Assembly (NCBI GenBank): GCA_030066085.1
Contig: JASJCI010000005.1
Coordinates: 100,479 to 164,478, forward strand
DNA from: Gammaproteobacteria bacterium
GTDB taxonomy: Bacteria > Pseudomonadota > Gammaproteobacteria > GCA-001735895
Reading direction: 5' to 3'
Length of the DNA stretch: 64,000 nucleotides
Both the position numbers and the translations under genes were made by a program. Position 1 is the stretch's first letter. The number at the start of each line of letters is the position of its first letter. The notes under the pieces were generated by a model that saw only the letters and a program-made list of their open reading frames with translations, made no database searches and was not told the DNA's origin. Below, in pieces: positions 28,112-37,392 of this stretch.

Positions 28112-30154
28112 ATGGCGGGAATATCATCACTGGGTGTCGGCTCGGGGCTCGATCTCGGGTCGCTGGTGAACAACCTGGTCGAGGCGGAGCGTGCGCCGGT
28201 GCTCAACCGGCTGGCGCGCAAGGAGTCCGATCTGAGCGCCGAGTTGTCCGGTTTCGGCCTGTTGCGCAGCTCGCTGTCGCAGTTCCAGGCGAGCCTCGGC
28301 GGGCTGAGTTCGACCAGCGCGTTCGACGCCAAGTCGGTTTCGCTGTCGAATGATGCGCTGTTTTCCGCGACGGTGGAAAACTCCGCCGACGTCGGCAGTT
28401 ACACGGTCGAGGTCAACGCCCTGGCCCAGGCGCAGTCGCTGGCCTCCAGCGCCGCCAGTGCGTTTGCAACGGTCGACGACGTCATCGGCGAAGGCACGTT
28501 GACCATACAGTTCGGTACGACAACTACCGGACCCTACAGTTTTACTCCCGATGCCGGGCAAAGCCCCCAGGTGATCGAAATCAGCGCCGCCAACGGCAAC
28601 AACACGCTGACCGGTTTCCGCGATTACATCAACGACAACGAATTCGGCATACTGGCATCGATCGTGAACGACGGCAGTGGCTATCGACTGGTGCTGACTT
28701 CGGAAAACACCGGCGCTGACAACAGCATGGAAATTACCGTCAGCGGCGATAGCGACGCTAATGACAATGACAATGCCGGCCTGTCGCAGCTGGCCTTCAA
28801 TGCCGCGGCGCAAACCAGCATGGGGCAGACCGTGGAGGCGCAGGATGCGGCGCTGAGAATCAACGGCCTCGATATCACCCGTGAAACCAATGAAGTCGAA
28901 GGCGCGATCAACGGTGTGACCCTCGATCTGAAGAAAGCGGAGCTCAACACCCCGGTGACGGTCGAGATCAGCGAAAACAGGTCCGAGATCACCGCGGCAG
29001 TCAATGGATTCGTCACCGCCTATAACGGACTCATGGACAGCATCGACGAACTGACGCGCTACAATGCCGAGACCCAGTCCGCCAGCGTGCTCACCGGCGA
29101 TTTCACCGTGCGCGGCATCGAGAGCAAGGTGCGCGGCATCGTGTTCGGCAGTGTCGCCGGTTTGCAGGGTAATATTCGGTCACTGGTCGATATCGGTATC
29201 CGTACCGATTCCAGCGGCAAGCTCAGCGTCGACAACAGCAAGCTCAAGGATGCGCTCGAGAATAACAGCGCCGATGTACAGGCATTGTTTACCCTGCAGG
29301 GCAGAACCACGGATCCGGGCGTGCGTTACGTAGCGGCCACGCCGGAGACAAACAACGGCACCTACGCCGTCAACGTGACCTCGTTCCTGACCCAGGGCGT
29401 CTATACCGGGACTCAGCCGGTTACCGATCTGCGGGTGCGCGGCAACAGTAATAACATGACCCTGACGGTCGACGGGATTTCCACCGGGAGTATCACCCTG
29501 ACCAACGGCAACTATCCCGACGAGGCGTCGCTGGCGAGCGAAATACAGACCCAGATCAATGCGGCCCCGGACCTGGTAACCAACGGGCTATCGGTCACGG
29601 TCAGCTATGATGCCGCTGCCGATCGATTCGTGATTACGTCCGATTCCAGCGGCGCCGGATCGTCGGTCGAGGTGACCGCGATCGATCCGCAAACCGACAA
29701 TCGCTACGGTATAACCGTTGGCAACGGCGTCGACGGCACCGACTTCATCGGTTCTATCAATGGTGTTGCCGCCGATGGCAGCGCCGGGGTCCTGACCAGT
29801 ACCACGGGTGACAGCAATGGCCTGGCGGTCAGCTTCGCGACCCAGGCGACCGGTGCCCGCGGCAGCGTCACGATCACGCAGGGAATTGCCGGCCAGCTCG
29901 ACGACCTGCTCGACAGCTTCCTCGAAACCGATGGCTTCATCAACGCACGCGAGCAGGGAATCAACGACAGCCTGGAGGAAATCCAGGACGACCGGGTACG
30001 GCTGGATGACCGGATCGCGGCGCTGGAAGCCCGCCTGGTGCGCCAGTTTTCGGCACTCGACGCGCTGGTTGCCCAGTTCAACCAGACCAGCAACTTCCTC
30101 AGCCAGCAGCTGGCCAACCTGCCGCAACCGGGCTCCGGTAACAACGGCAGCTAG
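28112..30154 (+). CDS. fliD: Flagellar filament cap protein FliD
   Basis: This 680-residue filament cap, which catalyses flagellin polymerisation, has the N-terminal signature ISSLGVGSGLDLGSLVNNLV followed by EAERAPVLNRLARKESDL. The central FliD_C regions are present, as is a C-terminal coiled coil ending LVAQFNQTSNFLSQQLANL. The ATG at 28112 was preferred over the adjacent TTG at 28109 because AGGAAGGA is better spaced to it. It is longer than the E. coli protein but within the range of polar-flagellate FliD proteins. Confidence 0.96.
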   Translation: MAGISSLGVGSGLDLGSLVNNLVEAERAPVLNRLARKESDLSAELSGFGLLRSSLSQFQASLGGLSSTSAFDAKSVSLSNDALFSATVENSADVGSYTVEVNALAQAQSLASSAASAFATVDDVIGEGTLTIQFGTTTTGPYSFTPDAGQSPQVIEISAANGNNTLTGFRDYINDNEFGILASIVNDGSGYRLVLTSENTGADNSMEITVSGDSDANDNDNAGLSQLAFNAAAQTSMGQTVEAQDAALRINGLDITRETNEVEGAINGVTLDLKKAELNTPVTVEISENRSEITAAVNGFVTAYNGLMDSIDELTRYNAETQSASVLTGDFTVRGIESKVRGIVFGSVAGLQGNIRSLVDIGIRTDSSGKLSVDNSKLKDALENNSADVQALFTLQGRTTDPGVRYVAATPETNNGTYAVNVTSFLTQGVYTGTQPVTDLRVRGNSNNMTLTVDGISTGSITLTNGNYPDEASLASEIQTQINAAPDLVTNGLSVTVSYDAAADRFVITSDSSGAGSSVEVTAIDPQTDNRYGITVGNGVDGTDFIGSINGVAADGSAGVLTSTTGDSNGLAVSFATQATGARGSVTITQGIAGQLDDLLDSFLETDGFINAREQGINDSLEEIQDDRVRLDDRIAALEARLVRQFSALDALVAQFNQTSNFLSQQLANLPQPGSGNNGS

Positions 30155-30223
30155 ATGACTACGACCTCTAAAGATTCGCCCGGTCGGGACGATACAACGG
30201 GTAACAAAAACGGAGACTTACCC

Positions 30224-30628
30224 ATGCCGAATCTCGCCTTCAAAGCCGTCAGCCAGTACCAGTCGGCGGACCACAGCGCCATCGCCTACGCGGACCCGCA
30301 CGAACTCATCCTGCGCCTGATGAATGGCGCGATCGAGCGCATCGCCCAGGCCCGCGGCGCGCTGTCACGCGGCGACACCGCGGCCAAGGCCGAGTTCATC
30401 AGCAAGGCGGTGCAGATCATTGGCGGTCTGGAAGGCTGTGTCGATCACCAGCAGGGCGGGGAGCTCGCCGGGAATCTGACGGCACTCTACCAGTACATGG
30501 GTTTGACCCTGGCCGAGGCCAATCTCAACGACGATATAGCCAAGCTCAATGAAGTCAGCGGGCTTTTGGGAGAAATTCGTTCCGCGTGGGCGCAGATTTC
30601 ACAACCGGAGCAACCGGTCAGCGCCTGA
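30224..30628 (+). CDS. fliS: Flagellin chaperone FliS
   Basis: This 135-residue four-helix export chaperone binds the C-terminus of flagellin. The family pattern is seen in AVSQYQSADHSAIAYADPHE, LILRLMNGAIERIAQARGAL and the ending LGEIRSAWAQI. The ATG at 30224 was chosen because GGAG lies 8 nt upstream; an in-frame ATG at 30155 right after the fliD stop would add 23 unconserved polar residues. Confidence 0.93.
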   Translation: MPNLAFKAVSQYQSADHSAIAYADPHELILRLMNGAIERIAQARGALSRGDTAAKAEFISKAVQIIGGLEGCVDHQQGGELAGNLTALYQYMGLTLAEANLNDDIAKLNEVSGLLGEIRSAWAQISQPEQPVSA

Positions 30629-30644
30629 GGAAAAAACGGCAGCC

Positions 30645-30938
30645 ATGGTAAAAAAATACTATCTCGAACGCGCCATCGAACTCACGGACGAGATTCTCGA
30701 ATTGCTCGAGGAAGGTGAGTTCGAATCCGTGTGGCAGCTCGAAGAAGAGCGTCAACCGTTGATTAAACAGGCATTTACAGTGCCTATCGAAGAAATTGAT
30801 TTAATCAGGGCCCGACACCTGCAGGATCTCAACGACCAGGTTGTAGATAGACTGTCCCTATTAAAAGCCTCGATTCTCGACCAGCAAAAACGCCTGAAAA
30901 AGGGGGTCGAAGCCGTTCGTGCCTACTCGGGCGCTTAA
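30645..30938 (+). CDS. fliT: FliT-like flagellar export chaperone
   Basis: This 97-residue mostly helical, charged protein follows fliS, the position of FliT in many flagellar loci. It starts MVKKYYLERAIELTDEILEL and contains the FliT-like pattern EEERQPLIKQAF, with a C-terminal amphipathic helix DQQKRLKKGVEAVRAY. FliT binds FliD and holds it for export. The call rests on position and helical pattern more than on strong motifs. The ATG at 30645 is preferred over 30549, which would overlap fliS. Confidence 0.75.
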   Translation: MVKKYYLERAIELTDEILELLEEGEFESVWQLEEERQPLIKQAFTVPIEEIDLIRARHLQDLNDQVVDRLSLLKASILDQQKRLKKGVEAVRAYSGA

Positions 30939-30941
30939 CCT

Positions 30942-30963
30942 GTCCCTATTTTTTAGTAGGGAC
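30942..30963 (+). terminator. Stem-loop after fliT
   Basis: GTCCCTA (30942-30948) pairs with TAGGGAC (30957-30963) around a TTTTTTAG loop immediately after the fliT stop. The T-run lies in the loop rather than after the stem, so termination is uncertain. Confidence 0.4.
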
Positions 30964-31105
30964 GGTGATTTAAAAAATTAATGTAAAAAAGTCACTTTGG
31001 ACCGCCGAATTTCCGTCGGCTTCAACTAAACTTTTTCCTGAGTCTTCGCCAGTCGTCAATTTTCTGGCTAGGGCAGGAAGAGGTGGACAGAGGCGGCATC
31101 GGAAC

Positions 31106-32524
31106 ATGGAACACAGCGGTAACCAGGACAGTAACGAAGTACTCGTAGTCGATTCGAACTACACTCGCGGACACGCCTTCCTGGCCGTGCTCGGCTTCAT
31201 CAAGGTCGAGGCGAAACTCATCACGCCGGAACAGCTGCCCGAAATTCCGCGTCGCGAACTTTATAACTACCTCGCTATTTTCAGCATCGGCACCGACGAG
31301 ATCACGCAGTATTTTCTCGAGCGCAACCGCGAGGACAAGTGCCAGTACCCGGTCGTGTTGATGGCCGACAAGTCCGAGCAAAGCTCGCTCGAAATCGTCG
31401 TCCAGCTGCCCTACATTTCCGGGCTGTGCTTCCAGTCCGATTATTATTCGCTGTCGCAGGTGCTCGACCAGGCGCGCAAGCACAACAAGCGCGAGCGCCG
31501 GATGCAGAACCGCGAATGCCAGCCGCTGATCGGTAACAGCAGCGCTATCGAGCGTATCAACCTGATGATCGACCAGGTCTCCGACACCAATGCGTCGGTG
31601 CTGATCCTCGGTGATTCCGGTACCGGCAAGGAAGTCATTGCACGCAATATTCACGCGCAGTCCTCGCGCAGCAAGAAACCCTTCATCCCGATCAACTGCG
31701 GGGCGATCCCGGCCGACCTGCTCGAAAGCGAGCTGTTCGGCCATGAAAAAGGCGCGTTTACCGGCGCTATCAGTTCCCGCCAGGGCCGCTTCGAGCTGGC
31801 CGAGGGAGGCGTTATCTTTCTCGATGAAATCGGCGACATGCCGCTGCCGATGCAGGTCAAGCTGCTGCGGGTGCTGCAGGAACGCTGCTACGAAAAGGTC
31901 GGCAGCAACAAGTCGGTCAAGACCGACGTACGCGTCATCGCTGCCACCCATCGTCGCCTGGAGGAACTGATCGCCGAGGGCAAGTTCCGCGAGGACCTGT
32001 TTTACCGTCTCAACGTGTTCCCGATCGAGGTGCCGCCGCTGAGCGAGCGGTCGTCCGATATTCCGCTGCTGATCCACGAGATGATCGCGCGTATCGAACG
32101 CGAAAACCGCGGCTCGGTGCGGCTCAGTAAAAAAGCAATCGCGATGCTGCAGCAGTACCAGTGGCCCGGCAACGTGCGGGAACTGGCCAACCTGATCGAG
32201 CGTCTCGCGATCCTGTTTCCGCACGGTGTGGTCGACTCCAAGGATTTGCCCGAGAAATACCAGACCGAGGCGGCGCTGGCCGAGATCGACAACAGGTTCG
32301 ATGGCGATATGCCGGCGATGTCGCTGTCGCGGATCGACGTGAGCGAATTGCCGAGCGACGGTATCGACATGAAGAAATACCTCACTGATATCGAAATCTC
32401 CCTGATCGAACAGGCCCTGTCGCGCACCAACAACGTTGTTGCACGCGCCGCGACCATGCTCAACATGCGGCGTACGACCCTGGTCGAAAAAATGCGCAAG
32501 TACGAGATCGAGCGCGTCGAATAA
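31106..32524 (+). CDS. fleQ: Flagellar master regulator FleQ, sigma-54-dependent
   Basis: This 472-residue enhancer-binding protein has a degenerate receiver-like domain (residues about 10-125) lacking the phospho-acceptor Asp. Its AAA+ domain has Walker [10 protein letters not shown], the sigma-54 contact motif GAFTGA and Walker [11 protein letters not shown]. The C-terminal Fis-type helix-turn-helix is [20 protein letters not shown], very like Pseudomonas FleQ. FleQ activates the sigma-54 flagellar promoters and in pseudomonads also binds c-di-GMP and is restrained by FlhG/FleN. The c-di-GMP-binding residues were not checked individually. Confidence 0.95.
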   Translation: MEHSGNQDSNEVLVVDSNYTRGHAFLAVLGFIKVEAKLITPEQLPEIPRRELYNYLAIFSIGTDEITQYFLERNREDKCQYPVVLMADKSEQSSLEIVVQLPYISGLCFQSDYYSLSQVLDQARKHNKRERRMQNRECQPLIGNSSAIERINLMIDQVSDTNASVLILGDSGTGKEVIARNIHAQSSRSKKPFIPINCGAIPADLLESELFGHEKGAFTGAISSRQGRFELAEGGVIFLDEIGDMPLPMQVKLLRVLQERCYEKVGSNKSVKTDVRVIAATHRRLEELIAEGKFREDLFYRLNVFPIEVPPLSERSSDIPLLIHEMIARIERENRGSVRLSKKAIAMLQQYQWPGNVRELANLIERLAILFPHGVVDSKDLPEKYQTEAALAEIDNRFDGDMPAMSLSRIDVSELPSDGIDMKKYLTDIEISLIEQALSRTNNVVARAATMLNMRRTTLVEKMRKYEIERVE

Positions 32525-32533
32525 TTCACGCTT

Positions 32534-32587
32534 GTCTCGTTTTTCGCCGTTGCCTGGCGTCATTTTTCTGGCGGCGAAAAACAAGAC
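32534..32587 (+). terminator. Long inverted repeat between fleQ and fleSR
   Basis: GTCTCGTTTTTCGCCG (32534-32549) and the near-perfect complement at 32572-32587 form a 16-bp stem with one mismatch and a 22-nt loop. The alternative inner stem CGCC/GGCG followed by TCATTTTT resembles a rho-independent terminator. Either would separate fleQ from fleSR transcription. Confidence 0.65.
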
Positions 32588-32625
32588 GGCCTGCAAGTCA
32601 CTGATTTTTCTCACAATCTTCTAGT

Positions 32626-32641
32626 TGGTTTGGCTTGTGCA
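32626..32641 (+). promoter_or_regulatory. Sigma-54-like promoter of fleSR
   Basis: GG (32627-32628) and GC (32639-32640) are exactly 10 nt apart, with TTGG and GTGCA surroundings. The -24 box is weaker than those of flgG or fliL. fleSR is a FleQ/sigma-54 target in Pseudomonas, which supports the call. Confidence 0.55.
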
Positions 32642-32652
32642 CCCTCCCGGGT

Positions 32653-33810
32653 GTGGAAAGCGAAATTCAAAAAAACGAACACGGATCCCTGCAACACCTG
32701 CAGGCAGCCCTCGAACAGTTCAACCGCCTGAGCCAGCGCCTGGACGCCAGTTTCGATGACATTAACCATTGCGTGGATCGACTCGAACCCGCAGCTGCGC
32801 CGGCAACGGCCGAGTTCGAGGCCCTGTTCGACGTGATCCCCGGCGGGGTCGTCGTGCTCGACCGGCAGGGTCGGGTAGGACGGGTAAATGCGTTTGCTCG
32901 CCAGATCCTCGGTAGCGATATCGAGGGGCGCTACTGGCGCGACCTGGTGGCGCAGACCTTCTTGCCGAAGCTGGACCAGGGCGAGTTGCAGACCCCCGAC
33001 GGACGCCAGTTCAGCATATCGACCGGCCCGCTGGGTTTTGCCCCCGGACAGATACTGCTGCTGTCGGAAGTCACCCAGACCCGCGAGCTGCAGCGCACGG
33101 CGCAGCAAAACCTGCACCTCGTGACCATGGGCAAGATGATGGCCAGCCTGGCGCACCAGATCCGCACACCGCTGGCGTCGTCGATGCTCTACCTGTCGCA
33201 GTGTGCCGACGGCGCGCTCGATGCGCTGCAGCTGCGCAAGTTCAGCGGCAAGGCGCTGGCGCGCAACCGCCATATCGAAACCCTGATCAACGATATGCTG
33301 ATGTTCGCTCACGGTGGCCGCTTCGTGACCGCGGACTTCGCGGTACGCGACCTGATCGCCGAACTGCGGGAGCAGCTGCAGCCGCAGCTGCAGCAGCGCG
33401 GCGCGCGCCTGCTGCTCGAGGGCGGCGATTCGCTGCTGACCCTGCAGGGTAACAAGGACGCGCTGCTGGGTGCGCTCGGCAACCTCTGCATGAATGCGCT
33501 GCAGGCCTGCGAGCGCGATCCCGTAATTCGCATCGAGATCGCGCCCACGCGCCGGGGCCTGTTGTCGATTTCGCTGCGCGACAACGGTCGCGGCATGGAT
33601 CGTGAAACCCGGCGCCACCTGTTCGAACCTTTTTTCAGCACCAAGACCGACGGTACCGGCCTCGGCCTGGCCGTGGTCAAGGCCGTGATCGAATCGCACC
33701 AGGGCCGTATCGCGGTGTATTCACGTCCCGGCCGAGGATGCCGCTTTCGTATTTTCCTGCCCTGTCGCGATGCGCTCGCGAGCCAGGTCAGTCACAACCC
33801 CGCAGCCTGA
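32653..33810 (+). CDS. fleS: Flagellar sensor histidine kinase FleS
   Basis: This cytoplasmic kinase of about 385 residues pairs with FleR. It has an N-terminal coiled coil, a PAS domain (FDVIPGGVVVLDRQGRVGRV) and HisKA with the phospho-His in SLAHQIRTPLASSMLYLSQ. The HATPase has NLCMNALQAC, DNGRGMD and GTGLGLAVVKAVIESHQG. The start is uncertain: no ATG occurs before residue 150. I chose GTG 32653, which lies at the expected transcript start of the sigma-54-like promoter; TTG 32635 lies within that promoter. Confidence 0.9.
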   Translation: MESEIQKNEHGSLQHLQAALEQFNRLSQRLDASFDDINHCVDRLEPAAAPATAEFEALFDVIPGGVVVLDRQGRVGRVNAFARQILGSDIEGRYWRDLVAQTFLPKLDQGELQTPDGRQFSISTGPLGFAPGQILLLSEVTQTRELQRTAQQNLHLVTMGKMMASLAHQIRTPLASSMLYLSQCADGALDALQLRKFSGKALARNRHIETLINDMLMFAHGGRFVTADFAVRDLIAELREQLQPQLQQRGARLLLEGGDSLLTLQGNKDALLGALGNLCMNALQACERDPVIRIEIAPTRRGLLSISLRDNGRGMDRETRRHLFEPFFSTKTDGTGLGLAVVKAVIESHQGRIAVYSRPGRGCRFRIFLPCRDALASQVSHNPAA

Positions 33811-33820
33811 GGAGTAACCC

Positions 33821-35146
33821 ATGGTTGATGTACTTGTAGTCGAAGACGACGCCGACCTGCGTGAAGCAATCTGCGATACGCTCGAGCTCAATCAGATCAG
33901 TTTTCACGAAGCCGAGAATGGCCGCGACGCGGAGCGTTTCCTGGCCAGCCACCAGGCTTCGCTGGTGCTCAGCGACGTACAGATGAGCCCGGGCAGCGGG
34001 TACGAGCTGCTGTCGGCGATTCGCCGCAGCCAGCTCGATGTACCGGTTATCCTGATGACGGCTTACGGGTCGATTCCGCAGGCGGTGGACGCGATCCAGG
34101 CTGGCGCGGTCGATTACCTGGTCAAGCCTTTCGAGGTCGAAAACCTGGTCAGCACCGTGCGCAAACAGATCGGCAGCAGCGCCAGTGGCGATGACGAACT
34201 GGTGGCGGTCGATCCGCGCAGCCAGGAAACGCTGCGCATTGCCGGCCGCGTCGCCCGCAGTGAAACATCGGTTTTGCTCAACGGCGAGAGCGGCGTGGGC
34301 AAGGAAGTCTACTCGCGCTACATCCACCGGCATTCGCAGCGCGCGGACGGTCCGTTCGTCGCGATCAACTGCGCCGCGATCCCGGAAAACATGCTCGAGG
34401 CGGTCCTGTTCGGCTACGAAAAAGGTGCGTTTACCGGCGCGCACAAGGCGACCATGGGGAAATTCGAGCAGTCGCAGGGCGGTACCCTGCTGCTCGACGA
34501 GATCACCGAGATGGACCTGGGCCTGCAGGCCAAGATCCTGCGGGTACTGCAGGAGAAGGAAGTCGAGCGCCTCGGCAGCACGCGCGTGATCGAACTCGAC
34601 GTGCGCATCATCGCGACCACCAATCGCGATCTGCGCGAGGAAGTGCGTGCCAAACGTTTCCGTGAAGACCTGTTTTACCGGCTCAACGTGTTCCCGATCG
34701 CGATCCCGGCGCTGCGCGAGCGGCCGACCGACATCGTGCCGATCGCGCACCGCATCCTGGCGCAGTACAGCCGTGCGGCCGGCGAATCCCTGACGCTGTC
34801 TGAGGCGGCTGGTGCCACGCTGCAGCAGCATCACTGGCCGGGCAACGTACGCGAACTCGACAACGTGATCCAGCGGGCGCTGATCCTGAAGCAGGGCCGC
34901 GAAATCCTGCCGCAGGACATCATGCTCGAAAGCGTGGCCAGCGAGCTGCCGACCGAGGTCCTGCTCGAGGATGCCGGCAAGCTGCAGACGGACCTGCGCG
35001 ACCGCGAGGCCGAAGTCATTCTCGAAACCCTGCGCAGTTTCAGGGGCAGCCGCAAGAAAACCGCCGAAAAGCTCGGTATCAGCCCGCGCACGCTGCGCTA
35101 CAAGCTGGCGCGCATGCGTGAGGCAGGCGCCGCGCTGCCCGAGTAG
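33821..35146 (+). CDS. fleR: Flagellar two-component response regulator FleR, sigma-54-dependent
   Basis: This 441-residue NtrC-type regulator has a functional-looking receiver (VEDDADLRE, the phospho-Asp in LSDVQMSPGSG, and KPF). It also has AAA+ with NGESGVGKE, GAFTGA and LLLDEITEMD, and a Fis-type helix-turn-helix (KTAEKLGISPRTLRYKLARM). In Pseudomonas FleR drives class III genes (flgBCDE, flgFGHIJKL, fliEF.. subsets) after phosphorylation by FleS. It follows fleS by 10 nt with GGAG upstream of the ATG. Confidence 0.95.
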   Translation: MVDVLVVEDDADLREAICDTLELNQISFHEAENGRDAERFLASHQASLVLSDVQMSPGSGYELLSAIRRSQLDVPVILMTAYGSIPQAVDAIQAGAVDYLVKPFEVENLVSTVRKQIGSSASGDDELVAVDPRSQETLRIAGRVARSETSVLLNGESGVGKEVYSRYIHRHSQRADGPFVAINCAAIPENMLEAVLFGYEKGAFTGAHKATMGKFEQSQGGTLLLDEITEMDLGLQAKILRVLQEKEVERLGSTRVIELDVRIIATTNRDLREEVRAKRFREDLFYRLNVFPIAIPALRERPTDIVPIAHRILAQYSRAAGESLTLSEAAGATLQQHHWPGNVRELDNVIQRALILKQGREILPQDIMLESVASELPTEVLLEDAGKLQTDLRDREAEVILETLRSFRGSRKKTAEKLGISPRTLRYKLARMREAGAALPE

Positions 35147-35190
35147 GGCGGCGCAGTGCGGCCGGCCCGTGGAGGCACGAATCCCGGAGT

Positions 35191-35206
35191 TGGCGCGATT
35201 GTTGCT
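35191..35206 (+). promoter_or_regulatory. Sigma-54 promoter of the fliEFGHIJ operon
   Basis: TGGCGCGATTGTTGCT has GG (35192-35193) and GC (35204-35205) separated by 10 nt, and a consensus TTGCT -12 element. It is about 116 bp before fliE in the 175-bp fleR-fliE gap, which holds no gene. Confidence 0.85.
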
Positions 35207-35321
35207 GACTGTACCTGGCAGGACGGAAAAAGGCGCATCGAGTGTCAAAAAAACATCGATTCAATGCGCAGGGCCCGGCCGGCCGGATCAACCGTCAATT
35301 AATCGACTGGTGAGGTAAAAA

Positions 35322-35642
35322 ATGATCAATTCGACACAAAACCACTTGCTTGGCCAGATGATGGCGCTGCAGGCCGAGGCGCGCGGCGAAGCGCTGCAGG
35401 GGCCTGAGCGTATCGAGCAGCAGACCAGTTTCGCCGATTTGATGCAGCAGGCCGTCGACCGCGTCAACGAAACGCAGATGGAAACCTCGAGCCTGCGCAA
35501 GGCCTTCGAGATGGGCGAAAACGTCGACCTGGCCCAGGTCATGATCGCGGCGCAGAAATCGCGCGTGTCCTTCGAGGCGCTGACCCAGGTGCGAAACAAG
35601 CTCCTGAGCGCCTACCAGGACGTCATGAACATGTCGGTGTAA
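35322..35642 (+). CDS. fliE: Flagellar hook-basal body protein FliE
   Basis: This 106-residue MS-ring/rod junction protein has the family pattern SFADLMQQAVDRVNETQM and the ending VSFEALTQVRNKLLSAYQDVMNMSV. A GAGG ribosome-binding site precedes the ATG. It is the first gene of the fliEFGHIJ cluster and lies 4 nt before fliF. Confidence 0.97.
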   Translation: MINSTQNHLLGQMMALQAEARGEALQGPERIEQQTSFADLMQQAVDRVNETQMETSSLRKAFEMGENVDLAQVMIAAQKSRVSFEALTQVRNKLLSAYQDVMNMSV

Positions 35643-35646
35643 CCTG

Positions 35647-37392
35647 ATGGCAGAAGCAACCGCAAGTCAGCAGCCGCTGGCCGGCGCCGAGGGGCAGGGC
35701 ATGGTCGCCGTAGCCGCTCGCACGCCCAATCCGATCGATGCCATCGCGCAGTCGCGCGCGGTGCGTCATTTCAGCAAGCTCATTGGACTGGCGGCGGCGA
35801 TCGCGGTTGGCACCGTGGTGGCGCTGTGGACCGCCGAGCCCAACTACACGCCGATCTATGAAGACGTTAGCGGCAGGGAAGCGGCGCAGGTAGCCGACCT
35901 GCTGAACTCGAAAAACATCGACTACCGGCTGGATGCCGGCAGCGGCACGCTGCTGGTCGACCAGACGCGGGTCGCGGAAGCGCGCCTGCTGCTCGGAGCC
36001 CAGGGACTGACCGGCAGCGGTCCCCAGGGCATCGACCAGATTTACCAGGAGCAGGGGCTCGGTACCAGCCAGTTCATCGAAAACGCTCGCTACCGGCATG
36101 CGATCGAGGCCGAGCTGGTCAAGTCGGTGGAAGAGATTTATGCCGTCAAGAGCGCGCGCGTGCACCTGGCGATCCCCGAGCAGTCGATTTTCATCCGCAA
36201 TCGCACGCAGCCGAGTGCCTCGGTCATGGTGACGCTGCATCCCGGCCGTGTCCTGAATCCGGGCAATGTCGAAGCCATCACGCAGGTCATTTCTTCCAGC
36301 GTTCCGATGATGGACAGTTCCAACGTCAAGGTGGTGGATCAGTTCGGCCGCCTGCTTACCAACGATATGGAAAGCGGCATGACGCAGACGACGCGACAGT
36401 TCGATTACCAGCGCAAGCTGGAGGACAAACTGGTCGACGATATCGTCAGCCTGTTGCAGCCGATCATCGGCGAGGGCCGGGTCAACGCCCGCGTTTCGGC
36501 CCAGCTCGATTTTTCCGCGGTCGAGTCGACCCGTGAAGCCTTCGATCCCGAACGCAGCGTGATTCGCAGCGAGCAGATCAGCGAGCAGGAGAGCCGCAGC
36601 CTGGGCCAGGCGCTCGGCATTCCGGGCGCGCTCAGCAATCAACCGCCGCCGGCCGCGGTCGTCGAGGACGAAGCCGAGGTGCTGGAAGGCGAAGCGGCAC
36701 CGGCTGCGCCGGAGATTCCGAGTAACCAGAATCGCTCCGCCACGCGCAACTACGAGGTCGATCGCATCGTCAGCCACACCAGCAATCCCACGGGTACGAT
36801 CCAGCGGCTGTCGGTCGCGGTCGTCATCGACGACAAGCTGGTCGCCGGAGAGGATGGCGGCACCAGCGAAACGCCCTACAGCGAGGAAGAAATTGCCCGC
36901 TTCGAAACCCTCGTCCGGGAAACCATCGGGTTCGACGAAATCCGCGGCGATTCCATCAGCGTCGTCAATGCTTCTTTCCTCGAAATCGAACCGCCCGCGA
37001 TCGAACCCGTGCCGGCCTGGCAAAGCCTGTTGCAGGAAGCCTGGATCGTCAACCTGATCAAGCAGGTCCTCGGCGCGCTCGGCCTGGTACTGGTGTATTT
37101 CATTTTCGTACGGCCGCTGCTGCGTTCACTGTCGCTCAAGCCGACGGACGACGAATCCGCGCAGGCGGGCGGCGCGGTCCAGACCCTCGCGGCGCCGGCC
37201 GCGATGCCGGGCCAGGCCTACGCGCCCCAGCCGGGTATACCCAGCCTGACCGCCGACGCTTCCAGCCAGGCGGCGCTGATGCGGCGCAAGGACGCGACCT
37301 ACGATCAGAAGGTCGATATGGCTCGCTCGATGGTGATGGACGACCCGGCGCGGGTAGCCAACGTGATGAAACAGTGGGTGGGTGAAGAGTAG
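35647..37392 (+). CDS. fliF: Flagellar MS-ring protein FliF
   Basis: This 581-residue protein forms the MS ring in the inner membrane. Two membrane helices flank a large periplasmic part: LIGLAAAIAVGTVVALW near the N-terminus and VLGALGLVLVYFIFVRPLL near residue 480. Ring-building motifs include YRLDAGSGTLLVD and the region around SARVHLAIPEQSIFIR. The C-terminal tail (TYDQKVDMARSMVMDDPARV) is the FliG-binding segment. The stop overlaps the fliG start by one base. Confidence 0.97.
   Translation: MAEATASQQPLAGAEGQGMVAVAARTPNPIDAIAQSRAVRHFSKLIGLAAAIAVGTVVALWTAEPNYTPIYEDVSGREAAQVADLLNSKNIDYRLDAGSGTLLVDQTRVAEARLLLGAQGLTGSGPQGIDQIYQEQGLGTSQFIENARYRHAIEAELVKSVEEIYAVKSARVHLAIPEQSIFIRNRTQPSASVMVTLHPGRVLNPGNVEAITQVISSSVPMMDSSNVKVVDQFGRLLTNDMESGMTQTTRQFDYQRKLEDKLVDDIVSLLQPIIGEGRVNARVSAQLDFSAVESTREAFDPERSVIRSEQISEQESRSLGQALGIPGALSNQPPPAAVVEDEAEVLEGEAAPAAPEIPSNQNRSATRNYEVDRIVSHTSNPTGTIQRLSVAVVIDDKLVAGEDGGTSETPYSEEEIARFETLVRETIGFDEIRGDSISVVNASFLEIEPPAIEPVPAWQSLLQEAWIVNLIKQVLGALGLVLVYFIFVRPLLRSLSLKPTDDESAQAGGAVQTLAAPAAMPGQAYAPQPGIPSLTADASSQAALMRRKDATYDQKVDMARSMVMDDPARVANVMKQWVGEE

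Noticed and set aside
30997..31032. TTGGAC ... TAAACT as a fleQ promoter
   Set aside because: The spacing is 24 bp, far from the 16-18 bp required; no better pair was found in the fliT-fleQ gap.
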